NCBI RefSeq assembly: GCF_003399645.1
Contig: NZ_NBXD01000029.1
Span: 1 to 64,000 of the forward strand
Length of the DNA stretch: 64,000 nucleotides
DNA from: Subtercola boreus
GTDB taxonomy: Bacteria > Actinomycetota > Actinomycetes > Actinomycetales > Microbacteriaceae
Direction of reading: 5' to 3'
In this document: positions 44,295-53,362 of the stretch, in pieces
Position numbering within the stretch: the first letter of the stretch is position 1
Layout of the letters: every line of letters begins with the position of its first letter
The notes under the pieces: generated by a model
What the model saw: only the letters and a program-made list of their open reading frames with translations
Databases searched by the model: none
Told to the model about the DNA's origin: nothing
Made by a program: the position numbers and the translations under genes

Positions 44295-45941
44295 CTAGAC
44301 GTGCGGCACGAACGCCTGCCACGCGAGCCGCCGTGAGCTGCGCGGGTCGCTCTCGACACGGTCGGTGCCGTCGAAGATGAGGGTACGGCGCGTCTTGGCG
44401 GAATACCTCGGCCACGGAATGGTCGCCGAACCCTTTCCCGAACCCCGAGCATCCTCACCCTCCGCACCCACCGGGTTCACCGAGCCCGTGTAGGCGAACC
44501 ACACCCAGTACTCCCGCATGCGCCCGCCCGCGGCGAGGAACGAACCCCGCCCGCCCAGCAGCGTCATCGTTCGCCCGAACGACCCACCCATCCGGTCGAA
44601 CAGCGCGAACAGTTCGAGCCCGTGCGTCGCATCGAAGCCGGCGAGGCGCACGAGCCGCGGCGCGATGTCGAAACGGTAGAAGTAGACCGGTGCGTAGCGC
44701 GCGTGCCGCTCCGCGACCTTCACCGTGGGGTACCAGAACGCGTAGTCGCCGCCGAAATCCGCCGCAGGACGCTTCGCTGGCAACCCGGGATACTCCGCCT
44801 TGATCGCCTTGCGCGCCTTCTTCTTCGTCTTCGCGAAGATAGCCCTGATGCGCTTCGGCGTCGTCGCCAGAATGTCGAGCCGCCCGGTGAACAGGGAACC
44901 CTCCCTGTCATTCGTGCCGATGATGAGCGGAACGGGATGCGCACGCCCGGCTTTGAACGCATCCAGCGGCCGTTCGGGCAGAAAGTCGCCGTCGATGACC
45001 GGGCAGAGCGCGATCGTTCCCGGATCGGTGTCGGGCGCACGCATCGTGAGCACGTCGGTCGCCCGGATGAGATCGCGCCAGTCCGCTGTCGCCAGCAGCT
45101 CCCCCGCGTCTTCGGCCGAGGTGTTCTCGACGCTGTCGTTCGCAACCCGTTCGCTCAGCAATTCGACGTACTCGGCAGCCCATTCGCGTGTGAGGGTCGG
45201 CGGGTAGACCGCATTGGTCGGCGAACTCTGCGCAATCGCCCGCGCGAAGAGACCGGACGCCCGCGGCACCGTCATCAGCGTCGTGACAGCGTTCGCCCCG
45301 GCAGACTCGCCGAACAGCGTCACCCGCTCAGGGTCACCGCCGAACGAACGGATGTTCGCCTGCACCCATTCGAGCGCTGCAACACAGTCCCGCAGGCCCA
45401 GGTTGTTCTCGATCACCCGTTCCGGTGTCGAATACGCCGTGAAGTCCAGAAACCCGAGCGCCCCGAGCCGGTAGTTGAGGCTCACGTAGACCACTTGTCC
45501 ATCGCGCGCCAGCGTGTCGCCGTTCCGCGGCACCTCCGATGACGACCCCACGCTGTAGGCGCCCCCGTGGATGAACACCATCACCGGCAACAGTGCAGCA
45601 GACTCCGGATCGCCCGAACCCGCCGGACGCACCACGTTCAGCGTCAGGCAGTCCTCGCCCATCGGAGCGTTCTTGGCCGCCCCGATGAAGTTGCCCTCAC
45701 GGGACTGCGGCGCGACGGCACCGAACCGGCTCGCGTCGCGCACCCCCTCCCACCCCCGCGGAGGCTGTGGAGCCCGAAACCGCCATCCTCCGACCGGCGG
45801 CAGCGCATACGGCAGCCCCCGCCATGTCTCGATCCCCCGCTCGCGCACCCCGCGCGCCACCCCCTGCTGCGTGACGACGTCGAGCCTATACACCTCTTTC
45901 GATCCCTCGGCCCGGCGGGAGGTGAAGCGCGGTGACGACAT
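44295..45941 (-). CDS. Type-B carboxylesterase/lipase family protein
   Basis: 548 aa, near the family norm. RGIETWRGLPYALPPVG at the start, EDCLTLNVVRP, oxyanion HGGAYSVGSS and nucleophile Ser in LFGESAGAN are the carboxylesterase family signatures; the catalytic His is expected in FDATHGLELFALF. No signal peptide, so probably cytoplasmic. Substrates of this family range from p-nitrobenzyl esters to xenobiotics. It appears leaderless and monocistronic. Confidence 0.92.
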   Translation of the reverse strand: MSSPRFTSRRAEGSKEVYRLDVVTQQGVARGVRERGIETWRGLPYALPPVGGWRFRAPQPPRGWEGVRDASRFGAVAPQSREGNFIGAAKNAPMGEDCLTLNVVRPAGSGDPESAALLPVMVFIHGGAYSVGSSSEVPRNGDTLARDGQVVYVSLNYRLGALGFLDFTAYSTPERVIENNLGLRDCVAALEWVQANIRSFGGDPERVTLFGESAGANAVTTLMTVPRASGLFARAIAQSSPTNAVYPPTLTREWAAEYVELLSERVANDSVENTSAEDAGELLATADWRDLIRATDVLTMRAPDTDPGTIALCPVIDGDFLPERPLDAFKAGRAHPVPLIIGTNDREGSLFTGRLDILATTPKRIRAIFAKTKKKARKAIKAEYPGLPAKRPAADFGGDYAFWYPTVKVAERHARYAPVYFYRFDIAPRLVRLAGFDATHGLELFALFDRMGGSFGRTMTLLGGRGSFLAAGGRMREYWVWFAYTGSVNPVGAEGEDARGSGKGSATIPWPRYSAKTRRTLIFDGTDRVESDPRSSRRLAWQAFVPHV

Positions 45942-45947
45942 ACCGCG

Positions 45948-45953
45948 ATGCTA
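45948..45953 (-). promoter_or_regulatory. -10 box for the carboxylesterase (leaderless type)
   Basis: TAGCAT on the minus strand, 6 nt before the ATG at 45941. Confidence 0.5.
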
Positions 45954-46111
45954 TCCCCGCCGCATGAACGCCGCCCGCCGCCGCCCACCCCCGAATGCGC
46001 CCGCAGCCCACGACCGCCGTCCGCGCCGCCGCTCACCCCCGATCAGGTGGCAGACCGCAGGGGCCCGGTAGTGGATGATAAGTGTTTTACAGCAACTACA
46101 CAGGGGGAACC

Positions 46112-46762
46112 ATGTCTACACAAAGTCCAGCACCGCAGCCCTACGCAGCGCCTATCGAAGCGAAGAAGGGAAATGGGTTCGGCCTGACGGCTTTGATTCT
46201 GGGGATCGTCGCATTCGTTGGATCATTCATTCCATTTCTCAACTTCGCTACGGGTTTCGTCGCCTTCATAGGAATCGTTTTTGGCATCATTGGACTGGTC
46301 GTCAAGCACCGGCCGAGGAAAGTGGCGATAGCCGGTCTCATCATCTCGGTCATCGCGCTGATCCTTTCGATTATTCTGGCTATCGCCTACACAGCGGCGT
46401 TCGCCAGTGGTGTGAGCAGTGCTATCGCAACAGCGAGCGCCGAAGCCAACATTGATGTACCGATCGTCTACGCGGTCACCGGGGATGGCACAGCCCAGAT
46501 CAACTACTCGACGTACTCGAATGGAACATCGGGTTCGGAGAGCGCGAACGGTCAGACGCTGCCTTTCGAGAAGGACGTCATCGCGAAAACCGGAGGCACG
46601 TTTAACTACAGCAGCTTCAATCTCTCTGCCATCGGTGACGCCAACACCACCACAATCACCTGCACCATCACGGTGAACGGCAAGGTCGTCTCAACCCAGA
46701 CAGGATCGGGTGCGTACGCGAACGCGAGCTGCAACGTTTCGGGGTCAGACCTCACCAAGTAG
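46112..46762 (+). CDS. DUF4190-type membrane protein with MmpS-like C-terminal domain
   Basis: 216 aa from the ATG at 46112 (AGGGGGAACC just before it). Hydrophobic helices lie at about residues 22-65 and 75-105 (GLTALILGIVAFVGSFIPFL, then GIVFGIIGLVV and VAIAGLIISVIALILSIILA), the DUF4190 pattern. The extracytoplasmic remainder (about 115-216) resembles MmpS-type domains: VVYAVTGDGTAQINYSTYSN and later TITCTITVNGKVV. The role is unknown; MmpS-like domains accompany lipid transport in mycobacteria. Base composition is visibly lower in GC than neighbours, so it may be a later arrival. It ends at a strong shared terminator. Confidence 0.75.
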   Translation: MSTQSPAPQPYAAPIEAKKGNGFGLTALILGIVAFVGSFIPFLNFATGFVAFIGIVFGIIGLVVKHRPRKVAIAGLIISVIALILSIILAIAYTAAFASGVSSAIATASAEANIDVPIVYAVTGDGTAQINYSTYSNGTSGSESANGQTLPFEKDVIAKTGGTFNYSSFNLSAIGDANTTTITCTITVNGKVVSTQTGSGAYANASCNVSGSDLTK

Positions 46763-46777
46763 CGGAATCGGACGATG

Positions 46778-46813
46778 GAGGCCCCGGCCGGTGCTTAGCA
46801 CTGCCGGGGCCTC
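46778..46813. terminator. Bidirectional terminator
   Basis: Perfect 11-bp arms GAGGCCCCGGC (46778-46788) and GCCGGGGCCTC (46803-46813), 14-nt loop, followed by TTCC. Placed between two convergent envelope-protein genes. Confidence 0.8.
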
Positions 46814-46840
46814 TTCCATTCAGCCGGGCACGGGCACGAG

Positions 46841-47542
46841 TCAGTTCAGGATGAACTGGGTGGTGTCGGCCGAAGCGATTCCGTCGACCGAGACCTTCAG
46901 GTGGTACGACGCACCGCCCGCGGGCACAGCGGTCTGGGTGCCCCCGCAGGTGGAGGGTGACGAGCGAACCCGGTTCCACGCGAAGGGGGTCGAGGTCACA
47001 GCGACGCCCGGGGCGAGCATCGCGGGCGTATCGGACGGATCGGTCTGGCAGTCGGTCGACACCCAGTACGTCTCAGATCCGCTGGTGATCGTGTAGACCT
47101 GCTTCGAGGTGCCGGCGTTGATGGTGCAGGGGGTCGACCCGGTGTTCAGGATGCTGAACGACAGCTGCGGGGCCGCTCCAGCCGCATAACTGTTCGTGTC
47201 GGTCACAGCCGTGACGGTGATGTTGCCGGCGGTGCAGGCGGCCGAGCCGTCGGATGCCGCTGGTGCCGCTGATGCTGAGGGAGTCGCGGGGGTTGCCGAG
47301 CCGGTCGGTTGGGTCGACGACCCGGTCGCGCCGGGAGTCGCCGCGACATCCGGAGGCCCCGAGCTCGTCGGAGTCGGTGAGCCGGTCTGCGGGCTGCCTG
47401 CCGGAGTCGCTGCTCCGCCGGAACCCGGCCTCAGGATGACCAGCAGTACCACCACGACGGCCGCGACGAGCACGAGCAGGGCGACAGCGCGTCGCCGCCG
47501 GTACACCCTCGGCGAGGGTCGGCGGGGCCGGGCGGTGGACAT
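46841..47542 (-). CDS. DUF4232-like membrane-anchored extracytoplasmic protein
   Basis: 233 aa from the ATG at 47542. An Arg-rich start is followed by one membrane anchor (AVALLVLVAAVVVVLLVIL, residues about 19-37), a 65-residue Ser/Thr/Pro/Gly/Ala linker and a beta-sandwich domain from about 105 (NITVTAVTDTNSYAAGAAPQ, then LSFSILNTGSTPCTIN) with paired cysteines, as in DUF4232 proteins. A wall- or surface-exposed role is likely; no ligand is known. The upstream frame extension lacks support. Appears leaderless. Confidence 0.8.
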   Translation of the reverse strand: MSTARPRRPSPRVYRRRRAVALLVLVAAVVVVLLVILRPGSGGAATPAGSPQTGSPTPTSSGPPDVAATPGATGSSTQPTGSATPATPSASAAPAASDGSAACTAGNITVTAVTDTNSYAAGAAPQLSFSILNTGSTPCTINAGTSKQVYTITSGSETYWVSTDCQTDPSDTPAMLAPGVAVTSTPFAWNRVRSSPSTCGGTQTAVPAGGASYHLKVSVDGIASADTTQFILN

Positions 47543-47548
47543 GGTGTC

Positions 47549-47554
47549 AGGGTA
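47549..47554 (-). promoter_or_regulatory. -10 box for the DUF4232-like gene (leaderless type)
   Basis: TACCCT on the minus strand, 6 nt before the ATG at 47542. Confidence 0.4.
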
Positions 47555-47621
47555 CCCGCCGAGGCTGGCAGCATCCGCGACATCGCTCGAGGTGTCGCGA
47601 GCGGGCTCCGCTGGCCGCGCC

Positions 47622-49448
47622 CTACCCGACCGCGTTCGCCGCCGCGAGCCTCGTGACGGCGGTGCGCGCACGCGCCGCCGAGGTCGCAGAGACCGCCGCG
47701 CGCGCCAGCGCCTGCGCTTCGGGGAGGGTGTGCAGCGCGAGTTCGGCACGAACATCCGCGATCGCTGCCGGAGTCATCGAGAGCGTCGTGATTCCGAGCC
47801 CGACAAGCACGACCGCGAGCAGCGGATCGGCCGCGGCCTCGCCGCACACCCCCACGGGCTTGTTCGCCTCGCGACCGGCCCTGCCGAGCATCCCGACCAG
47901 CCTGAGAACGGCCGGATGCCACGGATCCTGCAGGTGGGCGACCGACCCGAGCAGGCGGTCGGCTGCGAGGGTGTACTGGGTGAGGTCGTTGGTGCCGATG
48001 CTCACGAAGTCGGCGATCTCGAAGACCTGGTCGGCGAGCACGGCGAGGGAGGGCACCTCGGCCATCACCCCGGCCACCCGGATTCCGAGCTCGCGGGCGA
48101 TGCTTGTGAAGTATTCGGCGTCGTCGGCGTCGGCGATCATGGGCGCCATCACCCAGAGGTCGACCCGCTCTGCGCCGGGGGTGGCGGATGCCCCGCTCGG
48201 CTGGCTCGGCCCGCCCGTCTCGGTCGCTTCACCGGCGTGCCGCCCGCGGTGGGCCGTGTCGCCCGATGCGGCGGCGCCCGCGGCACCCGTGGCACCCCCG
48301 GCGCCCCCGGCGCCCGCGGCGCTCCCGTTCACGCGAGCCTCCGCCTCTGCCAACGCCGTCAGCTGGTCGAGCAGCACCTGCTCGCTCGCCTTCAGGGCTC
48401 GGATGCCCCGCAGCCCGAGAGCCGGGTTCTCCTCGTGTGCATCGTTCAGAAAGGCGAGCGGTTTGTCGGCGCCGGCGTCGAGCACCCGCACGACGACCTT
48501 CTTGCCCACGAAGGCCCGCAGCATCCGTTCGTACTCGACGACCTGCTGCTCGACGGTCGGCGCCGAGGTGGAGTCGAGAAAGAGGAACTCGGTGCGGAAG
48601 AGCCCCACCCCCTCCGCCCCCAGCGCGAGCGCCTCCGCGGCACCGTCGGCCGAGCCGAGGTTCGCGAGCAGGGGTATCGGCGTTCCGTCGGCGAGCGCAC
48701 CGGGGCTGAGGGGCGCTGCCGCGAGCGCCGCGCGCTCGGCGATGCGCGCCCGGGCATCCGCCACGTCATCGTCGGACGGCTCGGTGTCGACCGTTCCGGC
48801 GACGGCGTCGAGAACGACGAACATTCCGTCTGCCAGGTTCTCGGCACCCTGCACACCCACGATCGCGGGAATCGACTTCGACCGGGCGAGGATCGCGGTG
48901 TGCGACGTGGGCCCGCCCTCGCGGGTGATCAACCCGATCACCCTGTCGAGGTCGAGCAGGGCCGTGTCGGCGGGTGCGAGGTCGTGGGCGACGAGGATGA
49001 ACGGGGTTGGCGACTCTGGCACGCCCGGCGCCGGCACGCCGCGGAGGTTCGCGATGACCCGGCGCGACACGTCATCGAGGTCGGTCGCCCGCTCGGCCAT
49101 ATAGCCACCCATCTGCACGAGCAGGTCGCGAAAGCCCGCATATGCCTCGAACACGGCGCGGTCGGCGGTTCGGCCCTCGCCGAGCCGGGCCTGGATGTCG
49201 TCGACGATCGTCGGATCGGCCGCCATCAGAGACTGCGCCTGCAGCACGTTCTGCGCCTCCCCGCCAGCGAGCTCCCCGCGTGCCTCGAGGTCGGCCGCGA
49301 CGGCGGCAAGGGCGGCCTCGACCCGCGCGAAGGCTGATGCCACCGGCTCCACGCTCACCTCGTCGATGGGTTCATCGAGTGGTTCGGGCATCCGGAGCGT
49401 GGGCCCGACGGCAACACCACGACCGACTCCGACACCCTTCAACAGCAT
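47622..49448 (-). CDS. ptsI: Phosphoenolpyruvate-protein phosphotransferase (PTS enzyme I)
   Basis: 608 aa; GGGAGAG precedes the ATG at 49448. The phosphohistidine is His183 in GGPTSHTAI, followed by the PEP-binding barrel (GVGLFRTEFLFLD, FVGKKVVVRVLDAGADKPL, NPALGLRGIR, VSIGTNDLTQYTLAADR, VGVCGEAAADP with the active Cys). It passes phosphate from PEP to HPr and so feeds the fructose PTS encoded at 57.8-59.8 kb; no HPr gene is in the window. A Gly/Ala/Ser/Thr-rich insert of about 55 residues (374-428) interrupts the barrel just before VMAPMIA, where most enzymes I have a short loop. Confidence 0.96.
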   Translation of the reverse strand: MLLKGVGVGRGVAVGPTLRMPEPLDEPIDEVSVEPVASAFARVEAALAAVAADLEARGELAGGEAQNVLQAQSLMAADPTIVDDIQARLGEGRTADRAVFEAYAGFRDLLVQMGGYMAERATDLDDVSRRVIANLRGVPAPGVPESPTPFILVAHDLAPADTALLDLDRVIGLITREGGPTSHTAILARSKSIPAIVGVQGAENLADGMFVVLDAVAGTVDTEPSDDDVADARARIAERAALAAAPLSPGALADGTPIPLLANLGSADGAAEALALGAEGVGLFRTEFLFLDSTSAPTVEQQVVEYERMLRAFVGKKVVVRVLDAGADKPLAFLNDAHEENPALGLRGIRALKASEQVLLDQLTALAEAEARVNGSAAGAGGAGGATGAAGAAASGDTAHRGRHAGEATETGGPSQPSGASATPGAERVDLWVMAPMIADADDAEYFTSIARELGIRVAGVMAEVPSLAVLADQVFEIADFVSIGTNDLTQYTLAADRLLGSVAHLQDPWHPAVLRLVGMLGRAGREANKPVGVCGEAAADPLLAVVLVGLGITTLSMTPAAIADVRAELALHTLPEAQALARAAVSATSAARARTAVTRLAAANAVG

Positions 49449-49630
49449 GGTTCTCTCCCTCGGTCGCCGCACGCGTGGGTTCAAGAATAGTGCCGCGGAT
49501 GATCGGCCACCCGGGCGCCAGGAGCACCCTCGGCGGCTCCGGGCGTGTGACGATGTCTCAGTTTAGGGGACGAAAGTGCAGTAGACTGGCCTCGGGGATG
49601 ATCGACCGCAGCATCCCGGGAGGAGTCCGC

Positions 49631-51346
49631 TTGTCCGCGCCGAACTCCGCCGAGCGGTCCTCCGCTCTGCCCCCTCACTCCCCCGCGCGAGCAGACTCTC
49701 CCGCGCCCCGGCGTTCGTCGCGGCCGCGCTACACGCGTCCCGGCAGGCTCGCCCGGCAGGCCGTGCTGCGCATCTCGACCGCGATCGTCACCGCGTTCTA
49801 TGGCGTCTACCGTCTGCACCCCGTGCTCTGGCGATTCACGGCGCGGCACTATCACCCGTCGTTCGAACACTTCGCCCGGTGGAACGCCTGGGCCATCTGC
49901 CAGCAGGCCTACCTCGACGTTCCCGCCTATCGCCGTTACCTCGACGAGCACGACTTTGTCTTCGACTGGTGGAACCTCTCGTCGTACCAGCCCACGTCGA
50001 AGAAGGCGTACGTCGACCGGTACTCGGAGGAGGATCGCTGCTGGAACGGTGAAATCACGACGATCGGCACCGTGGTCGACGAGTCCAGCGGTTCGAGCGG
50101 CAAACCGTACAACTGGATGCGGTCGAAAGACGAGCTCGACACGGTGCACAAGAACGTCGCGGGCTACATCACCCTGCTGTTCGGCAGCCGCAGGCTCTTC
50201 TGCATCAACGCCTTCTCCATGGGCGCGTGGGCGACCGGCACGAACACCGGCCAGGCGATGTCGAAGGTCGCAATGGTGAAGAACACCGGGCCCGACATCG
50301 ACAAGATCGTCGATACACTCGCGCATTTCGGGCCGGGCTACACCTACCTGATCAGCGCCTACCCGCCGTTCCTGAAGCACCTGCGCGACCGGCTCGACTC
50401 CGACGGCTTCGACTGGGACGCCTACGAGCTCAATGGCTTCGTGGGCGGCGAGGCGCTCACCGAGGGGCTTCGCGACTACATCGAGAAGCGGTTCGTGCGC
50501 GTGTACTCGGGGTACGGCGCATCCGATCTCACCATCGGGATGGCCGGCGAGAGCGACCTCTCGGTGTGGTTGCGGCGGAGCCTGGTCGCGAATCCGGCGC
50601 TGCGGGCGGCTGTGCTGGGGCCGGATGAAGACCGCACGCCGATGATCTTCCAGTACAACCCGCTCGAGACGTACCTCGAGACCACCGCCGACGGCGAGCT
50701 CCTCGTCACGCTCAACTCGACGGCGATCATGAGCCCGAAGGTGCGCTACAACATCGGCGACGAGGCGAAGATCGTCACCTTTCCGCAGATGGAGGCACAC
50801 GTCGCGGGCTTTCCGCGGCTGGCGCTGGCGTTCGAGAGGGCATTCTCGTCGCAACGCATGAAGCTGCCGTTCGTACTTCTGTTCGGGCGAAAAGACTCGA
50901 CGATCTCGTACATGGGCGCCAACATCTACCCACTCGACGTCGAGAACGGGCTCTACCTCGACAATCCGCACGCGGCCGCCATCGAGTCGTTCAAGCTCAG
51001 CCTGCTCGACATCGGCAACCTCGAGCAGCGGCCGGTCATCCACCTGCAGTTGCGCGAAGATGCCTCACTGGCTCCGGATGACCGGCAGGAGCTCCGCGCG
51101 GCATCGGCGTCGGGCGTGCTCAGGCACCTGTCGAGCGTCTCACGCGACATCGCCCAGTCGCTCGACGAAGACCCGACCGCATCGGATGTGCGCATCGAGA
51201 TCCACGACCACGGCACCGGGGTCTTCGCACAGGGCTCAAGCAAGATCAAGAACGTCTACCTCGTGGACGAGGGTGATCGCGCCGGCGCCGGCGCGGGCGG
51301 AGCGGATGCGGGCGCGGGCGCGGGTGGAGCGGATGCGCACCACTGA
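49631..51346 (+). CDS. CapK/phenylacetate-CoA-ligase-like adenylate-forming enzyme
   Basis: About 571 aa. I favour the TTG at 49631, which has GGGAGGAG 5 nt upstream; an ATG at 49598 is in frame but poorly supported. After a Ser/Pro/Arg-rich start comes the CapK/PaaK-type fold: AYLDVPAYRRYLDEH, phosphate-binding VDESSGSSGKPYNW, ISAYPPFLKHL, LNGFVGGEALTEGLRDYIE, VYSGYGASDL, KVRYNIGDEAKIV and LFGRKDSTISYMGANIYP. Such enzymes activate a carboxylate as an acyl-adenylate for transfer to CoA, an amine or a sugar. The acyl substrate is unknown. The tail is a low-complexity GAGAGGADA repeat that overlaps the next gene. It is first in a tightly packed six-gene operon. Confidence 0.82.
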   Translation: MSAPNSAERSSALPPHSPARADSPAPRRSSRPRYTRPGRLARQAVLRISTAIVTAFYGVYRLHPVLWRFTARHYHPSFEHFARWNAWAICQQAYLDVPAYRRYLDEHDFVFDWWNLSSYQPTSKKAYVDRYSEEDRCWNGEITTIGTVVDESSGSSGKPYNWMRSKDELDTVHKNVAGYITLLFGSRRLFCINAFSMGAWATGTNTGQAMSKVAMVKNTGPDIDKIVDTLAHFGPGYTYLISAYPPFLKHLRDRLDSDGFDWDAYELNGFVGGEALTEGLRDYIEKRFVRVYSGYGASDLTIGMAGESDLSVWLRRSLVANPALRAAVLGPDEDRTPMIFQYNPLETYLETTADGELLVTLNSTAIMSPKVRYNIGDEAKIVTFPQMEAHVAGFPRLALAFERAFSSQRMKLPFVLLFGRKDSTISYMGANIYPLDVENGLYLDNPHAAAIESFKLSLLDIGNLEQRPVIHLQLREDASLAPDDRQELRAASASGVLRHLSSVSRDIAQSLDEDPTASDVRIEIHDHGTGVFAQGSSKIKNVYLVDEGDRAGAGAGGADAGAGAGGADAHH

Positions 51347-52178
51347 CTTCAGGGCGGCCCCCGTGAAGGCCCGCGCAGAGGCGATGGTCATCGCAGAGTT
51401 CTCCTTTCGACCATCGAGCCCCGAACTCCGTTCGCCGCACGTCGTCCGGGGCTTCGCCGGCTATGTCTGGCACAGGTCGTTCCGACGGGCCGGCGTGCGG
51501 GGTATTGTCGTGCTCTTCGACACGGGTGATCACGCCCAGGTGTACCGCAGCGCCCTTCGCCGCACTCCGGCTCGAACACGCCTCATGATCGCGGAACCGG
51601 GCGGGTACAGTAACGGGGTCTGGCGCGCGGAGGGGCACGTCATGGCGCACATCCCCACTTTCACGCCCACCTCGGTCGAGGCCGCCCGCGGTGCGACCGG
51701 GCCCCCCGTCACCGAGCCGGCTGGCGCGGAAGACGGCCCCGATCGACGTCCCGCACGCGGGCGGCGGAGGCGCCCTCGGTTCTCACCCACAGGCAGGTCG
51801 GACCGGTCGCCGGAGCGGCCCGTCGAGCGGCCTGTGACAGATGCGGGGGCAATGTTCGTCGGGGCGACGAAGTACCGCGGGCCGACAGCGCTCCTGCAGT
51901 TGTCGCGCACGTGGTACCCGATGGTGGCGCGAATGCAGACGCTGCGGGGCTACGTGTGGCACACGATCTACTGGGAGCCCCCATTCACGCTCGGAACGCT
52001 CGCATTCTTCGCTTCGCGCGACGATCTGCTGTCATTCGCCAGGCTCCCCGCCCACCGCGCTCTCATGCAGTGGATCACTCGCGGCACCCGCAACGGAACG
52101 GGCGGTTACATCCGTCTGCACCTCGCACCGGAGACTGCGGCGGAGGCGCGCGGGCCGCGTCCCGGGGGTGCGCCGTGA
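51333..52178 (+). CDS. Unknown protein, possible dimeric alpha/beta-barrel monooxygenase-like
   Basis: 281 aa, overlapping the ligase gene by 14 nt. Two globular parts flank a basic Pro/Arg-rich linker (about residues 130-165). The second part (TALLQLSRTWYPMVARMQTL, GYVWHTIYWEPPFTLGTLAF, FASRDDLLSFARLPAHRALM) has the spacing seen in small heme-degrading/spheroidene-monooxygenase-like ferredoxin folds, and the first part (RSPHVVRGFAGYVWHRSFRR) looks related to it, suggesting an internal duplication. No catalytic residues can be assigned. It may be an accessory or oxidative enzyme of the operon. Confidence 0.6.
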   Translation: MRTTDFRAAPVKARAEAMVIAEFSFRPSSPELRSPHVVRGFAGYVWHRSFRRAGVRGIVVLFDTGDHAQVYRSALRRTPARTRLMIAEPGGYSNGVWRAEGHVMAHIPTFTPTSVEAARGATGPPVTEPAGAEDGPDRRPARGRRRRPRFSPTGRSDRSPERPVERPVTDAGAMFVGATKYRGPTALLQLSRTWYPMVARMQTLRGYVWHTIYWEPPFTLGTLAFFASRDDLLSFARLPAHRALMQWITRGTRNGTGGYIRLHLAPETAAEARGPRPGGAP

Positions 52179-53362
52179 CCGGCGGCATCACCGTCGAGCG
52201 GGTCGCCTCCGCGCACGCACTCCGCGAGTTCATCGCGATGCCGCTTCGGCTGCAGCCGCCTGACCTCGCCGTTCCGCTGGTCGAGGCCAGCATCCGGTCG
52301 TGGTTCGACGGGCGCAGCCCGCATCCCGAGCCGATCGAGCTGCTGGTCGCGCGTGACGCCGGCGGCCAGGTCACCGGACGCACGACCGCCCATACCGACC
52401 GCCGCCTCGACGCGAAGCTCGGCGAGGAGCTGCAGCTGTTCGGTGCGACCGAGTTTTGCGACCGAGAGACGGCCGCGGCACTCTTCGAGGCGCTCGATCG
52501 TCGGGCACGGGCATCCGGAGCCGCCGCACTCTTCGGGCCCGTCTCGCTGCTGCCCAACCAGGCCGGCGGCGTCATCACCTCGGGGTTCGCCGAACGCGGC
52601 TTCGTCGACTCGGCGTGGAACGACGAACAGACGCCGACCGTCTACGAGTCCGAAGGGTTTGCTCGCTGGGGGGAGGCCGACACCTGGGCCGTGGAGGTGG
52701 GCACTGTCGAGGTCACGGCCCCCACAGCCGAGGAACTCGAAGAGGCCGGGCTGCTGCTGGAGTACGGATCGAAACGCGGCATGAAGCGACTGATCCCCGA
52801 ACTGCTCGGGCTTCTCAACGCGTCGTTCGCCCAGCTGCCCTACTACACCGAGATCAGCCCGGCCGAGATGGAAGCGGCGACCGCCGGCCTGGCGTTCCTC
52901 CTCGATGAGCGGCTGCTGCTGCTTGCCCGCGAGCGGGCGACGGGCCGGGCGCTGGCGTTCGTACTGGTCATCCCCGATATCACGGAATTCGTGCAGAAGG
53001 CCGGCGGGCGGCTCTCACCGCTCCGGCAGCTACAGTTGCTCCTGGCGCGGGGGCGGTATCGCGAGGAGGCAGTGCTGGTGATTCAGGGAACCGATCCGTT
53101 GCGGCAGGGGCAGGGCATCCTGAGCCTGCTGAGCAGGCAGCTGCAGGTGAACCTGCGCGACGGGGGGTATCGGATGCTCCGCAGCACCTATGTCGCCCGC
53201 GACAACCCCGGGTCGACGGCGCAGTTCGCGCGGTTCGGTGGGCGGCCGCTGCACGGGTACACGTTCTACCGCCGGCCGGTCGGGCCGACGACGGGGCCGG
53301 GAGTCGGATCGGCCGGGAGCCCGCAGAGCGGGCCGGCGACGACCGCGGGAGGCACAGCGTGA
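52175..53362 (+). CDS. GNAT-like acyltransferase-fold protein
   Basis: 395 aa, GTG start overlapping the upstream stop (GTGA). The N-terminal half (VERVASAHALREFIAMPLRL ... IELLVARDAGGQVTGRTTAH) and the C-terminal part (VLVIQGTDPLRQGQGILSLLSRQLQVNLRDGG, then STYVARDNPGSTAQFARFGGRPLHGYTFYRR) follow a GNAT-like pattern; the latter includes a G-x-G near the expected acyl-CoA site and the closing beta-bulge region. It may transfer an acyl group activated by the upstream ligase, which is inference. The C-terminal 25 residues are Gly/Pro-rich. Confidence 0.65.
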   Translation: MTGGITVERVASAHALREFIAMPLRLQPPDLAVPLVEASIRSWFDGRSPHPEPIELLVARDAGGQVTGRTTAHTDRRLDAKLGEELQLFGATEFCDRETAAALFEALDRRARASGAAALFGPVSLLPNQAGGVITSGFAERGFVDSAWNDEQTPTVYESEGFARWGEADTWAVEVGTVEVTAPTAEELEEAGLLLEYGSKRGMKRLIPELLGLLNASFAQLPYYTEISPAEMEAATAGLAFLLDERLLLLARERATGRALAFVLVIPDITEFVQKAGGRLSPLRQLQLLLARGRYREEAVLVIQGTDPLRQGQGILSLLSRQLQVNLRDGGYRMLRSTYVARDNPGSTAQFARFGGRPLHGYTFYRRPVGPTTGPGVGSAGSPQSGPATTAGGTA

